From Lachnospiraceae bacterium (GTDB lineage: Bacteria > Bacillota > Clostridia > Lachnospirales > Lachnospiraceae), in the NCBI GenBank assembly GCA_017540265.1, contig JAFYBJ010000015.1, positions 1 to 64,000 on the forward strand: DNA of 64,000 nt. The letters run 5' to 3'. The stretch's first letter is position 1, and every line of letters starts with the position of its first letter. The translations under genes were made by a program, and so were the position numbers. The notes under the pieces were generated by a model. That model had not been told where the DNA came from, ran no database searches, and saw only the letters and a list, made by a program, of their open reading frames with translations. Shown here piece after piece: positions 46,584 to 54,480 of the stretch.

Positions 46584-46739
46584 TTACCTTTTTGCGCCTG
46601 CTACCTGCTCACAGCTCTGATTGCCAACCGTGCAGGATGTCTTGCAGGCTGACTGACAGGAAGTCTGGCACTCGCCGCATCCGCCGCTCTTTAAGCTCTT
46701 CTTGAAATCTCTGGTATTAAGTGTCTTTACATGCTTCAT
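46584..46739 (-). CDS. scfA: SCIFF (six cysteines in forty-five) peptide precursor
   Basis: 51 residues, start ATG 46739, stop 46584. The leader MKHVKTLNTRDFKKSLKSGG is followed by a core with six cysteines at 21, 24, 28, 32, 36 and 43, including CGECQTSCQSACKTSC, and a short tail EQVAGAKR. This matches the SCIFF family of ranthipeptide precursors, which is widespread in Clostridia. The cysteines are joined by ScfB through thioether bonds to neighbouring residues. It has its own strong promoter and a GGAAGGTGAGG ribosome site. The cell function of mature SCIFF peptides is not settled. Confidence 0.95.
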   Translation of the reverse strand: MKHVKTLNTRDFKKSLKSGGCGECQTSCQSACKTSCTVGNQSCEQVAGAKR

Positions 46740-46755
46740 ATCGTCCTCACCTTCC

Positions 46756-46769
46756 GGAGCTAAAGCTCC
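46756..46769 (-). promoter_or_regulatory. Leader hairpin directly upstream of the scfA ribosome site
   Basis: The minus strand reads GGAGC TTTA GCTCC, a 5-bp stem with 4-base loop, immediately before GGAAGGTGAGG. It may stabilise the 5' end or affect ribosome access. Confidence 0.45.
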
Positions 46770-46799
46770 TTGTTTCTTGTTTTAAAAAAAATCTGTTGT

Positions 46800-46828
46800 A
46801 TGATAACATAAGTTGTCTTATGTGTCAA
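46800..46828 (-). promoter_or_regulatory. Promoter of scfA with a symmetric spacer (candidate operator)
   Basis: A perfect TTGACA (46823-46828) and TATCAT (46800-46805) are 17 bases apart on the minus strand. The -35 lies inside the last codons of the CNNM gene. The spacer is almost exactly a 7-bp inverted repeat, ACATAAG-ACAA-CTTATGT (46806-46823, sharing one base with the -35), which could be a repressor binding site. Confidence 0.8.
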
Positions 46829-48158
46829 AATCTTCCGTTGTATCCTCATCCCCGGTAACAGCTTCAGGTATATAAGCCAGTACTGAAAGTATCCGGTTAT
46901 TGTCAGCCTTTTCCACCTTAAGCCTTATCCCATCCGGAAGTTCCACTTCTTCTCCTTCTTCCGGCAGCCTGTCACCGAGATGCTCTATTATAATGCCGCT
47001 TATTGAATCATAATCCTCGCTCTCTAAGGATGTACCTATCGCGTCATTTATATCAGTTAATTTCATCGTCCCCTCTATACGGTAATTTCCCTCACCGAGG
47101 CACTGGATCATCTCCTCTTCATCATCGTCATACTCATCCCTTATCTCACCGAAGATCTCCTCAACCATATCCTCTAAGGTGATCATTCCCTCAGCGGCTC
47201 CATATTCATTGAGGACTATGGCAACCGGAGCATTTTTATCACGCATCTCCTGCATGAGTTCCGCGATCTTTTTAAATTCATATGTAAAATACACATCTCT
47301 CATAAGGGTTTTTATGCGGAACTTCCCGGTATCCTTAAGGAAAATGAAATCCTTGACATTAAGCACTCCCACGATGTTATCGGGGCTGTCGCAATATACC
47401 GGAAGCCTTGTATACATATGTTCCCTGAATAAGGACATTATCTCCTCATAATCCGAATGGATATCCGCCATGACCATATTTACCCTGGGGACCATGATGT
47501 CCTTTGCCACCGCATCGGAAAATTCAAACATGTTGTGTATCATTTCTTTTTCTTCCGATTCTATCTCACCCTGGCTGTGGCTGGTATCCACATAATTAAG
47601 CAGTTCTCTCTCCGATATGCTCACTATCTTTTTCTCGGGATCGATGCGCATAAGACGGAGTATGCCGTTTGAAAGCTTATCCACCACAAAAACAATAGGG
47701 AAAAGCAATATCATGAAAAGATTGATAGCCGGAGCAAAAGCATATGCGAGCTGCTCATTCTTAAGGCTTGCCGTGGTTTTGGGGACTATCTCTCCGAAGA
47801 TCAGCACGACCACCGTAAGTATGCCTGTAGCTATACCTACTGCCCACGATCCTAATACATCGGCAGCCAATACCGTTGCAAGGGCAGAAGCGCTTATATT
47901 GACAATATTATTGCCCACAAGTATCGTGCTTAACATTCTGCTGTAGGAAGAAAGAATCTTAAGGACAAGCTTCGCCCTGGCAGAGCCTTCCTCAGCCGCT
48001 GTCTGCAGTCTTATTCTGTTAACTGTTGAAAAAGCTGTCTCAGATGCCGAAAAAAATGAAGAACTTAAGATCAGCACAATAAGTACCACAATCTCCGTGA
48101 TATCAGTGCCGTCAAGTGAAATGCCGCCGGCGGCGGCGCCCGTACTGGCAGGGTCCAT
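46818..48158 (-). CDS. CNNM/CorC (HlyC-type) membrane protein with CBS domains
   Basis: 446 residues. A DUF21 membrane domain (about 15-190, with SSSFFSASETAFSTVNRIRL and FGEIVPKTTASLKNEQLA) is followed by a pair of CBS domains (about 215-340, DIMVPRVNMVMADIHSDYEE and APVAIVLNEYGAAEGMITLEDMVEEIFGEI) and a C-terminal CorC/HlyC domain (about 350-435). The family is tied to magnesium or cobalt homeostasis; the older name hemolysin is misleading. It follows rlmB by 47 bases, with GGAAGG as ribosome site, and its end overlaps the scfA promoter. Confidence 0.93.
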   Translation of the reverse strand: MDPASTGAAAGGISLDGTDITEIVVLIVLILSSSFFSASETAFSTVNRIRLQTAAEEGSARAKLVLKILSSYSRMLSTILVGNNIVNISASALATVLAADVLGSWAVGIATGILTVVVLIFGEIVPKTTASLKNEQLAYAFAPAINLFMILLFPIVFVVDKLSNGILRLMRIDPEKKIVSISERELLNYVDTSHSQGEIESEEKEMIHNMFEFSDAVAKDIMVPRVNMVMADIHSDYEEIMSLFREHMYTRLPVYCDSPDNIVGVLNVKDFIFLKDTGKFRIKTLMRDVYFTYEFKKIAELMQEMRDKNAPVAIVLNEYGAAEGMITLEDMVEEIFGEIRDEYDDDEEEMIQCLGEGNYRIEGTMKLTDINDAIGTSLESEDYDSISGIIIEHLGDRLPEEGEEVELPDGIRLKVEKADNNRILSVLAYIPEAVTGDEDTTEDFDT

Positions 48159-48205
48159 AAATATTAAACAAACCTTCCTTTCTTTTATGAATAGTAAGCG
48201 AAATC

Positions 48206-48985
48206 TTATCCGATAGTACCTGCTTTGTCAAGACGCTGCCTTACAGCCTCATAAGCAAGTATGCCTGCAGCCACCGATGCATTAAGGGAATCAAGAGGTC
48301 CCGACATGGGAATACGCACATGAAGATCGCACTTTTCTGATACCAGGCGGCTTACGCCCTTTCCTTCATTGCCGATGACAAGCCCCAACGCTCCTGTAAG
48401 ATCTGAAGAATACATAAGCTCACCATCCATTTCGGCGCAGGCAAACCAGAGGCCCCTTTCCTTAAGCTCATCAATACATCTGCCGATATTCGTTACCTTT
48501 GCAACCTTTATGAAATCAAGCGCTCCCGAGCTTGTACGCGCAACCGTTGCCGTAAGCTGTACCGCACGGTTCTTCGGGATTATCACGCCATGTGCCCCCG
48601 CCTGACATGCAGTCCTTATTATTGCGCCGAGATTGTGCGGATCCTCTATACCGTCAAGCAGAAAAATAAACGGAGCTTCACCTTTATCCGCCGCAGTCTT
48701 AAGTATATCTTCAACCGTGGAATAAGAATAAGCCGCAACTCTTGCTATCACACCCTGATGCTTCCCCGTGATGCTCATGCGGTCAAGGCTTTCCTTATCA
48801 CTGTATTTAACAATGACATCTCGTTTCGATGCCTCTCTTCTTATCGTCTGAAGAGGGCCGTCATGAAGTCCGTCCTGTATGAATATGCGGTCCACCGGTC
48901 TGCCGGCCCTGAGCGCTTCTATGACAGCATTCCTTCCCTCAAGCTGTTCATTATTCTCTTCAGTATTTTCTCTTATATCCTTCAA
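48206..48985 (-). CDS. rlmB: 23S rRNA 2'-O-methyltransferase RlmB (SpoU family)
   Basis: 259 residues. An N-terminal substrate-binding domain (EGRNAVIEALRAGRPVDRIFIQ) precedes the SPOUT domain with FLLDGIEDPHNLGAIIRTACQAGAHGVI, ALGLVIGNEGKGVSRLV and IPMSGPLDSLNASVAAGILAYE, the knotted SAM site. It fits RlmB (Gm2251), though a close TrmH-family relative is possible. The start overlaps mrnC by 4 bases; cysS-mrnC-rlmB is a conserved Firmicute order. Confidence 0.94.
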   Translation of the reverse strand: MKDIRENTEENNEQLEGRNAVIEALRAGRPVDRIFIQDGLHDGPLQTIRREASKRDVIVKYSDKESLDRMSITGKHQGVIARVAAYSYSTVEDILKTAADKGEAPFIFLLDGIEDPHNLGAIIRTACQAGAHGVIIPKNRAVQLTATVARTSSGALDFIKVAKVTNIGRCIDELKERGLWFACAEMDGELMYSSDLTGALGLVIGNEGKGVSRLVSEKCDLHVRIPMSGPLDSLNASVAAGILAYEAVRQRLDKAGTIG

Positions 48986-49416
48986 TTTTCAATATTCCTT
49001 CCCTTAAGTCCCTGCCTTATGAGCTCGTATGCCCTTTCCTTATCACCCTTCATGTAAAGATATCCTATCAATGCCTCAAAGGCTGTTGCACGTCTGTATT
49101 CGGCAGGCTTTGCATTCCTTGGCATGGTATGGCTTTTGGAATTTCTTCCTTTTTTTGATATTTCCTTTTCTTCCGGAGTCAGCAGATCATTTTTTAACAG
49201 ATAATCCAGCATTTCTGCCTGGGAACCTGCCCGTACATAAGATACGGTCTCCCTGTGAAGGCGTTCCACCTTTGTATTACCCCTTTCCATAAGCCCTTCC
49301 CTTACCGTAAGCTCGAAAAAAGCATCTCCTATATAAGCAAGGGTAAGCACGTGAAGACTGTCCGGATCGGAAACTTCATGACCATCTTCCAGAAAAGGAT
49401 TTATACCCTGTGCCAT
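48982..49416 (-). CDS. mrnC: Mini-ribonuclease III
   Basis: 144 residues. It is an RNase III catalytic domain without the double-stranded-RNA-binding domain: LHVLTLAYIGDAFFELTVRE (catalytic acidic cluster) and TAFEALIGYLYMKGDKERAYEL (second acidic cluster). Mini-III trims the ends of 23S rRNA precursor. It overlaps cysS by 16 bases and has a GAGAGGG site. Confidence 0.95.
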   Translation of the reverse strand: MAQGINPFLEDGHEVSDPDSLHVLTLAYIGDAFFELTVREGLMERGNTKVERLHRETVSYVRAGSQAEMLDYLLKNDLLTPEEKEISKKGRNSKSHTMPRNAKPAEYRRATAFEALIGYLYMKGDKERAYELIRQGLKGRNIEN

Positions 49417-50813
49417 TTTACGCCCTCTCTTGTATCTTCAAGGACTATGCCCTTTGCAAGAAGTTCATCCCTTATGGCGTCAGCCTTTGCAAAATCTTTT
49501 TCTTTCTTTGCCTGCTTTCTTTCCTCTATCTTTTCTTCCACGAAACGTATGGTCTCTTCATCTTCGCTTGTGCCTTCATTAAGCCATGAAGCCTTTGCCA
49601 GAAGATCAAGTGAAAGAACCTCGTCAAAGCTCTCTATAAGGGCATATTTTGTAGCATCATCCGTATCCGCTTTTAATACATCATATACCACGGTAAGAGC
49701 CATGGATGTATTCAGGTCATCCGTAAGAGCTTCCGCGAATCTGTTCCTGTATTCTTCAAATACCGCATCATCCTTTTTGCCTTCCGGCTTTAATGCGGAT
49801 ATGCGCTTTATAAGCTTATCAAATGCAGCCGTCATATTGTCCAGAACATCATAGGAAAATTCAAGGGGTTTCCTGTAATGGCTCTGGAGGCAGAAAAATC
49901 TGTATACCACGGGATCGTAGCCTTTTTCCTTAAGTGTGCTCACCGTAAGGAAATTTCCCGACGATTTACTCATCTTTCCGCTTTTCTCGACAAGATGATG
50001 CACATGGAACCAGTACCTGCACCAGGGATGTCCCAGAAAAGCTTCGCTCTGGGCTATCTCATTTGTATGATGAGGGAATATATTATCCACGCCGCCACAG
50101 TGGATATCCATATATTCACCCAGATGTTTGATGCCTATGCATGAACATTCAATATGCCAGCCGGGATACCCTGTGCCCCAGGGGCTTTCCCATTTAAGCT
50201 CCTGGTCATCAAATTTCGATTTGGTAAACCACAATACAAAATCGCCTTTATTCCTCTTGTTTGAATCCTCATCCACATCATCTCTTACGCCCACCATAAG
50301 ATCGTCTTCCTTAATTCCGTTTGAGAGGACATAATAATTCTCAAGCTTTGATGTGTCGAAATAGATATTCTCCCCTGCTCTGTAGGCATAGCCTTTTTCA
50401 ATAAGAACTTCTATCATGTGTATGAATTCCGGAATGCAGTGAGTAGCCGGCTCAACTACATCCGGTGCCGCCATATTAAGAGCATAGAAATCCTCAAAGA
50501 AAGCATTGGTGTAGCGCTCGGCTATCTTAAGAACGGTGGTATGTTCGCGCTTTGCACCCTTAAGCATCTTATCCTCGCCCGTATCGGCATCACTTGTAAG
50601 ATGCCCCACATCAGTGATGTTCATTACACGTTTGACCTTGTAACCTGTATAGCGGAGAGTCTTTACCAGCACATCCTCGCAGATGTAGCTTCTGAGATTT
50701 CCTATATGTGCGAAATGATATACCGTGGGGCCGCAGGTGTATATGGATACCTTTCCTTCTTCATGCGGAACAAAGTCCTCAACCATCCTGCTTCTTGTGT
50801 TATAAATTCTCAT
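49401..50813 (-). CDS. cysS: Cysteinyl-tRNA synthetase
   Basis: 470 residues. Class I motifs are [18 protein letters not shown] (HIGH variant HIGN) and [13 protein letters not shown] (KMSKS). The zinc site uses the Cys of CGPTVY and [14 protein letters not shown] plus [10 protein letters not shown]. It charges tRNA with cysteine. It overlaps ispF by 4 bases and mrnC by 16. No T-box leader is visible; expression appears to come from the upstream operon promoter. Confidence 0.97.
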   Translation of the reverse strand: MRIYNTRSRMVEDFVPHEEGKVSIYTCGPTVYHFAHIGNLRSYICEDVLVKTLRYTGYKVKRVMNITDVGHLTSDADTGEDKMLKGAKREHTTVLKIAERYTNAFFEDFYALNMAAPDVVEPATHCIPEFIHMIEVLIEKGYAYRAGENIYFDTSKLENYYVLSNGIKEDDLMVGVRDDVDEDSNKRNKGDFVLWFTKSKFDDQELKWESPWGTGYPGWHIECSCIGIKHLGEYMDIHCGGVDNIFPHHTNEIAQSEAFLGHPWCRYWFHVHHLVEKSGKMSKSSGNFLTVSTLKEKGYDPVVYRFFCLQSHYRKPLEFSYDVLDNMTAAFDKLIKRISALKPEGKKDDAVFEEYRNRFAEALTDDLNTSMALTVVYDVLKADTDDATKYALIESFDEVLSLDLLAKASWLNEGTSEDEETIRFVEEKIEERKQAKKEKDFAKADAIRDELLAKGIVLEDTREGVKWHRV

Positions 50814-51586
50814 AATATGATCTTTCCTTTCACATCATCTTCAGGCTCTTCATCATCTTCCGGGAACCTGTTCTTTTTTTCTTTTATAGCCTTTTCCTTT
50901 GCGGCATTTTCCTTTTTTATCTTATCCTTCTTTTTCTTCTTTTTCTCCTTTTTATCCTTATCCTTCTTTGATCTTACTTTGGAAGGTTTAAGCTCTTCTT
51001 CACTGCTTTGCATTCCGCATCCGGGGCAGGCATTTCCTGCTGCCATGGGACATTTTTTAACCGCAGGAGAATATGTTTCACCCTTTCCTGTCACATCTAC
51101 GGAATATGCGTCTCTTACAGAGCTTAAAAGACAGACTGCCTCCGCAGCAATGCCTTCTTCTCTTCCCGTAAATCCGAGATGTTCCTCGGTGGTGGCTTTT
51201 ACACTCACCTGAGATATATCAAGTGAAAGTGCATCAGCTATATTTTTTCTCATCTGCATAATATAAGGCTTCATCTTAGGCCGCTCGGCCCTTATTGTCG
51301 CATCTATGTTTTCTATGATGAAGCCCTCTCCCGCGATCAGATCACCGGCTGTTGCAAGAAGCTTTAAACTGTCCGCACCCTTATAGCGCATATCCGTATC
51401 CGGAAAATGCGTCCCTATGTCACCCAGTGCTGCAGCTCCGAAAAGCGCATCCGTAACGGCATGCAAAAGCACATCGGCATCCGAATGACCGTCAAGCCCC
51501 TTCGGGTGCGGGATATGCACGCCGCCTATTATAAGCTCTCTGCCTTCCTTAAGTCTGTGTACATCAATTCCGTGTCCTATCCTCAT
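50810..51586 (-). CDS. ispF: IspF (MECDP synthase) with a C-terminal Cys-rich and basic extension
   Basis: 258 residues, about 100 longer than usual. Residues about 1-157 are a complete 2-C-methyl-D-erythritol 2,4-cyclodiphosphate synthase: [44 protein letters not shown] and the C-terminal [26 protein letters not shown]. After that come [15 protein letters not shown], which could be a small metal knuckle, a long Lys-rich stretch (about 205-240) and an acidic tail. The fusion is in one open frame with no sign of frameshift. The first part works in the MEP isoprenoid route; the tail is unexplained. Confidence 0.93.
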   Translation of the reverse strand: MRIGHGIDVHRLKEGRELIIGGVHIPHPKGLDGHSDADVLLHAVTDALFGAAALGDIGTHFPDTDMRYKGADSLKLLATAGDLIAGEGFIIENIDATIRAERPKMKPYIMQMRKNIADALSLDISQVSVKATTEEHLGFTGREEGIAAEAVCLLSSVRDAYSVDVTGKGETYSPAVKKCPMAAGNACPGCGMQSSEEELKPSKVRSKKDKDKKEKKKKKKDKIKKENAAKEKAIKEKKNRFPEDDEEPEDDVKGKIIL

Positions 51587-51604
51587 ATAAACCTCAATAT
51601 CTTT

Positions 51605-52246
51605 TTATACTCTTTTTTTATATATACCATATCTGCCGCTCTTATAATCGGCATTCTCATCTTCTGCATTTACGATACGGTCATTCTCCGTACCGCCGCC
51701 CTGTATCATTCTCCCTCTCTTATCATAATAAGTCGTAACGGAAGTATTCCTTGCCGCCCTTCCCTCAGATCCGGGTAAGACAAAATCCGTATCCTCATCC
51801 TCTCTTAACAGCGCCTGGGCAGCCTTCCATTCCTTTATTCCGGAGCGGGAAGATGCGGCATTTTCCTCTGCGGCTCCATTTCCCTCATCTCCATACCATA
51901 CTGCATTCATGAAGCGTTTGAACAGGTCTTTTATAAAAACACTAAAGCGGGTTAACAGACTTTCCTCCGGAGCTTCCTTAATCTCCTTTGTTTCCTCCTC
52001 CCGCTTTTTAGTCCTTACCCGGCTTCTGTAAGCAGGTTCTTCCCTTTCCAAAACGGGCCTTTTTTCTTTTTTGTCAGACTTCTTAGCATCCTTTTCTTCC
52101 CCGCCCGAACTCCTTTCCCATATAACTCCGGTATCACCGTTTTCAAGAAAAAAAGCCGGCGATCCCTCATCTACCTTTTTTGCACGGTTTCCTGATCTTA
52201 AATAGGTTCCGTTGTAGATGGGGTTTTCGTCGACTCTGTTGATCAT
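51605..52246 (-). CDS. Unrecognised charged protein between the repeat protein gene and ispF
   Basis: 213 residues. The middle (about 45-95) is rich in Lys, Glu and Arg. No membrane segment or signal peptide is seen. The C-terminal part contains short polar motifs such as TSVTTYYDKRGRMIQGGG and ends with a basic YGIYKKRV. It lies 15 bases after the Ala-Pro repeat gene and 18 bases before ispF, so all three probably share one mRNA. The fold is probably largely disordered. I recognise no family. Confidence 0.65.
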   Translation of the reverse strand: MINRVDENPIYNGTYLRSGNRAKKVDEGSPAFFLENGDTGVIWERSSGGEEKDAKKSDKKEKRPVLEREEPAYRSRVRTKKREEETKEIKEAPEESLLTRFSVFIKDLFKRFMNAVWYGDEGNGAAEENAASSRSGIKEWKAAQALLREDEDTDFVLPGSEGRAARNTSVTTYYDKRGRMIQGGGTENDRIVNAEDENADYKSGRYGIYKKRV

Positions 52247-52261
52247 ATGGTAATACTTTTC

Positions 52262-54184
52262 TTACTGACCTGCATTTCCTCCGAGATAGGGATTAGCAGG
52301 CGCTGCGTCATGTACAAGTCCGTTTGAGGGAGCCTGGGGCTCCTGGCGCACACCACCATATATCGGTGAAGCCGCCGCTGTTCCGAAGCTGCCCGTCTCA
52401 GGCTGGTAGCTGGGTGAGAAATTGATCGCACTCTTCGGATGAGTGATATTTCCGGGCTGCTGATAAGTCTGTGCAGGCTGCTCATATGAAACTGCTGCAG
52501 GCTGTGACTGCGGATTCGCATATACGCCCGTTCCGGAAACCGGAGCAGCTGCAGGGCCCTGACCGTATAAGCCGCTTCCCGATGCAGGTGCCTGTCCGTA
52601 CACCCCGCTTCCCGATGCAGGTGCCTGTCCGTACAGACCTCCGCCTGCCGCCTGGGGCTGGGCATAAATTCCGCTTCCCTGAGGAGCCGCCATGACTGAC
52701 GGCTGAGGTGCAGGCTGCATCTGATAAGGATTTATGGGAGCCGTGGCCTGATACTGACCGCTGCTTAAAGCTTCCTGAAGCATCCTCTCCTCTTCCTGTC
52801 TCTTTCTCTGCTCATCACCGCCGGCGCCTATCTTAAACTGCATCTTGCTCTTGAACATATTATCCTTATCCGGATCGCCGTAATCAAAGGACATATTGCT
52901 CATATTGGATAAAGCTCCGCCGACATCAGCAAAACCGCCGGTCTTTATCTTGGTCTCTTCTTTTCTTAAATTCGGAGACTCAAACACAAAATCATTTTCC
53001 ATCTTCTTCTGTTCTTCTTCAGCCCTGAGCTTGTCAAGTATGCCGGGGCCCGATGCTCCCGAAAGGGCTCCGCCTCCGCTCTTTACGGAGGTAAGATTAA
53101 GAAGCGCGGAATCAAATATAGGCTCTGCTCCGGGAGGAGTGGCATTTGCCGCCTGCTGGAGCAGACCCCCAACAGGTATATTTATATTGCTCGCCGTGGT
53201 AGGCGACATCCCACCGCCAAAAGATGACTGGGCAGGATCATAAGCGGGTACCTGTACCGGCGCTGCCGCGGGCCCAGGCTCGTATGCCGGCACTTGTACC
53301 GGTGCTGCCGCGGGCTTAGGCTCGTATGCCGGCACCTGTACAGGTGCTGCCGCAGCTTTAGGTTCATACACAGGCACCTGTACCGGTGCTGCCGCAGCTT
53401 TAGGTTCATACACAGGCACCTGTATCGGTGCTGCCGCAGGCTTAGGTTCATACACAGGTACCTTCACAGGTTCCGGTGCGGGCGCTGCCGCAGGTACTGG
53501 TGTTCCGTATATCGATGCCTCCGGCACTGCAGCAGGTGCAGGTTCCGCAGCAGGCGCAGGTGTTCCGTATATCGATGCCTCAGGGACTGCCGCAGGCGCG
53601 GGTGTTCCGTATATCGATGCCTCGGGGACTGCCGCAGGTGCGGGTGTTCCGTATATCGATGCCTCGGGGACTGCCGCTGGTGCAGGGGCTGCCGCTGGTG
53701 CGGGTGTTCCGTATATCGATGCCTCAGGGACTGCCGCAGGTGCGGGTGTTCCCGCAAAAGCAGGGCCTCCGGCAAAAGCAGGGCCTCCGGCAAAAGCAGG
53801 GCCGCCGGCAAATGCAGGGCCGCCGGCAAATGCAGGACCTCCCGCAAATGCAGGACCGGAGCCTTCTCTTACAGGTGAAGGAGGAGCATCAATAGCTGTC
53901 CTTATAACAGTGGCAGGACCGCCTGCCGAAGGAATTCCGGCTGCCGGCACAGGGGCGGCATCTGCAGCTACAGGTGCAGGCATCTTCGGTTTTAAGAAAT
54001 CAAGCTCCGGAACCTCTTCCTCTTCCTGATTTCCGTAAGCGCTTACAAGATTTATACTTCCCGTGATCGCGCCCTTTTTCTTGAGCTCTTTCACATACTT
54101 TTTAATATTGTATTTGCAGCCCGGACATGACTTCATGGTATCATCAATTATCCTGCTGCAGCCGGGACAAACTATGTTTGCCAT
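52262..54184 (-). CDS. Zinc-ribbon protein with long Ala/Pro tandem repeats
   Basis: 640 residues from ATG 54184 (MANIVCPGC), chosen for GAGGAGG upstream; the in-frame start at 54238 is unlikely. Residues 6-24 form a zinc ribbon (CPGCSRIIDDTMKSCPGC). Then come three repeat blocks: six GGPAFA hexapeptides, five copies of a TPAPAAVPEASIYG unit, and about five and a half copies of VPVYEPKAAAAPVQ. The C-terminal 270 residues are Gln/Gly/Pro/Tyr rich (QAPASGSGVYG-like repeats). There is no signal peptide, so it is probably a cytoplasmic disordered scaffold. Its function is unknown. It heads the operon that runs to the CNNM gene. Confidence 0.75.
   Translation of the reverse strand: MANIVCPGCSRIIDDTMKSCPGCKYNIKKYVKELKKKGAITGSINLVSAYGNQEEEEVPELDFLKPKMPAPVAADAAPVPAAGIPSAGGPATVIRTAIDAPPSPVREGSGPAFAGGPAFAGGPAFAGGPAFAGGPAFAGGPAFAGTPAPAAVPEASIYGTPAPAAAPAPAAVPEASIYGTPAPAAVPEASIYGTPAPAAVPEASIYGTPAPAAEPAPAAVPEASIYGTPVPAAAPAPEPVKVPVYEPKPAAAPIQVPVYEPKAAAAPVQVPVYEPKAAAAPVQVPAYEPKPAAAPVQVPAYEPGPAAAPVQVPAYDPAQSSFGGGMSPTTASNINIPVGGLLQQAANATPPGAEPIFDSALLNLTSVKSGGGALSGASGPGILDKLRAEEEQKKMENDFVFESPNLRKEETKIKTGGFADVGGALSNMSNMSFDYGDPDKDNMFKSKMQFKIGAGGDEQRKRQEEERMLQEALSSGQYQATAPINPYQMQPAPQPSVMAAPQGSGIYAQPQAAGGGLYGQAPASGSGVYGQAPASGSGLYGQGPAAAPVSGTGVYANPQSQPAAVSYEQPAQTYQQPGNITHPKSAINFSPSYQPETGSFGTAAASPIYGGVRQEPQAPSNGLVHDAAPANPYLGGNAGQ
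53231..53461 (-). repeat. 42-bp tandem repeat coding for VPVYEPKAAAAPVQ units
   Basis: About five and a half 42-base copies in frame within the zinc-ribbon repeat protein. Copies differ by scattered third-position changes and a few swaps (Val to Ala, Ala to Pro), so they look like diverged tandem duplications. Confidence 0.85.
53491..53750 (-). repeat. Tandem repeat coding for TPAPAAVPEASIYG units
   Basis: Five copies of a 14-codon unit. Most are 42 bases apart; two carry an extra 18-base Ala-Pro insert. The core GTTCCGTATATCGATGCC (plus strand) is identical in all five. Confidence 0.85.
53750..53857 (-). repeat. 18-bp tandem repeat coding for six GGPAFA hexapeptides
   Basis: Six contiguous 18-base units near the start of the repeat domain. 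Near-identity suggests slippage, so the copy number probably varies among strains. Confidence 0.85.
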
Positions 54185-54224
54185 CTTCGACGCCTCCTCG
54201 CAATATGATGAAAATTCTGTATGT

Positions 54225-54253
54225 AGTATATCCGACAATCATTAAATAATCAA
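54225..54253 (-). promoter_or_regulatory. Promoter of the zinc-ribbon repeat gene and downstream operon
   Basis: TTGATT (54248-54253) and TATACT (54225-54230) are 17 bases apart on the minus strand. It diverges from the tRNA promoter, with about 65 bases between the two -35 elements. Confidence 0.75.
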
Positions 54254-54317
54254 CACGAAATAAAAACAAAACGACATCAAACTAAAAAACACCCCGGCGG
54301 TTTTAAAAATAAAATCA

Positions 54318-54346
54318 TTGACAAGAATATCCCTCTTATGTATAAT
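54318..54346 (+). promoter_or_regulatory. Consensus promoter of the tRNA gene
   Basis: A perfect TTGACA (54318-54323) and perfect TATAAT (54341-54346) are separated by 17 bases on the plus strand. The start site would lie about 15 bases before the tRNA. Confidence 0.93.
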
Positions 54347-54368
54347 TACACCGTTCTGCAATGAACAA

Positions 54369-54442
54369 GGCGAGATAGCTCAGTTGGCTAGAGCACGCGG
54401 TTCATACCCGCGGTGTCGAGGGTTCAAATCCCCCTCTCGCTA
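54369..54442 (+). tRNA. tRNA-Met (CAU), probably elongator
   Basis: The cloverleaf is complete: acceptor GGCGAGA/TCTCGCT (first pair G-U), D arm GCTC...GAGC, anticodon arm CGCGG-TTCATAC-CCGCG with CAT, a 5-base variable loop, and T arm with TTCAAAT (one A-C mismatch in the stem). CCA is not encoded. The anticodon stem lacks the three consecutive G-C pairs of initiator tRNA (one is C-G), so elongator Met fits best. A tRNA-Ile with lysidine at the CAT anticodon cannot be fully excluded. It is the only plus-strand gene in the window. Confidence 0.9.
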
Positions 54443-54443
54443 T

Positions 54444-54472
54444 AAAAGCCTTCCTTTACGGAAGGCTTTTTT
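54444..54472. terminator. Bidirectional terminator between tRNA-Met and cotH
   Basis: AAAGCCTTCC and GGAAGGCTTT form a 10-bp stem with a 5-base loop. It is flanked by A's on one side and T's on the other, so it ends both the tRNA transcript (plus) and the CotH-kinase transcript (minus). Confidence 0.9.
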
Positions 54473-54480
54473 ACTGCTCC

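Noticed and set aside
46806..46823. ACATAAG/CTTATGT repeat as the terminator of the CNNM gene
   Set aside because: No T run follows on the minus strand, and the repeat lies between a good -35 and -10, so a promoter element is a better reading.
49401..50813. T-box riboswitch for cysS
   Set aside because: cysS overlaps ispF by 4 bases, leaving no leader in which a T-box could sit.
52243..52665. A 140-codon minus-strand frame inside the repeat protein gene
   Set aside because: It is a frame-shifted shadow of the tandem repeats. The zinc-ribbon frame has the start site and the protein-like composition.
53231..53857. Regularly spaced repeats as a possible CRISPR array
   Set aside because: The units are contiguous or nearly so, in frame with a long protein gene, and have no unique spacers.
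53294..53895. Long plus-strand frames rich in Arg, Cys and Gln opposite the repeat gene
   Set aside because: They are antisense shadows of GC-rich repeats, with no ribosome site or promoter.
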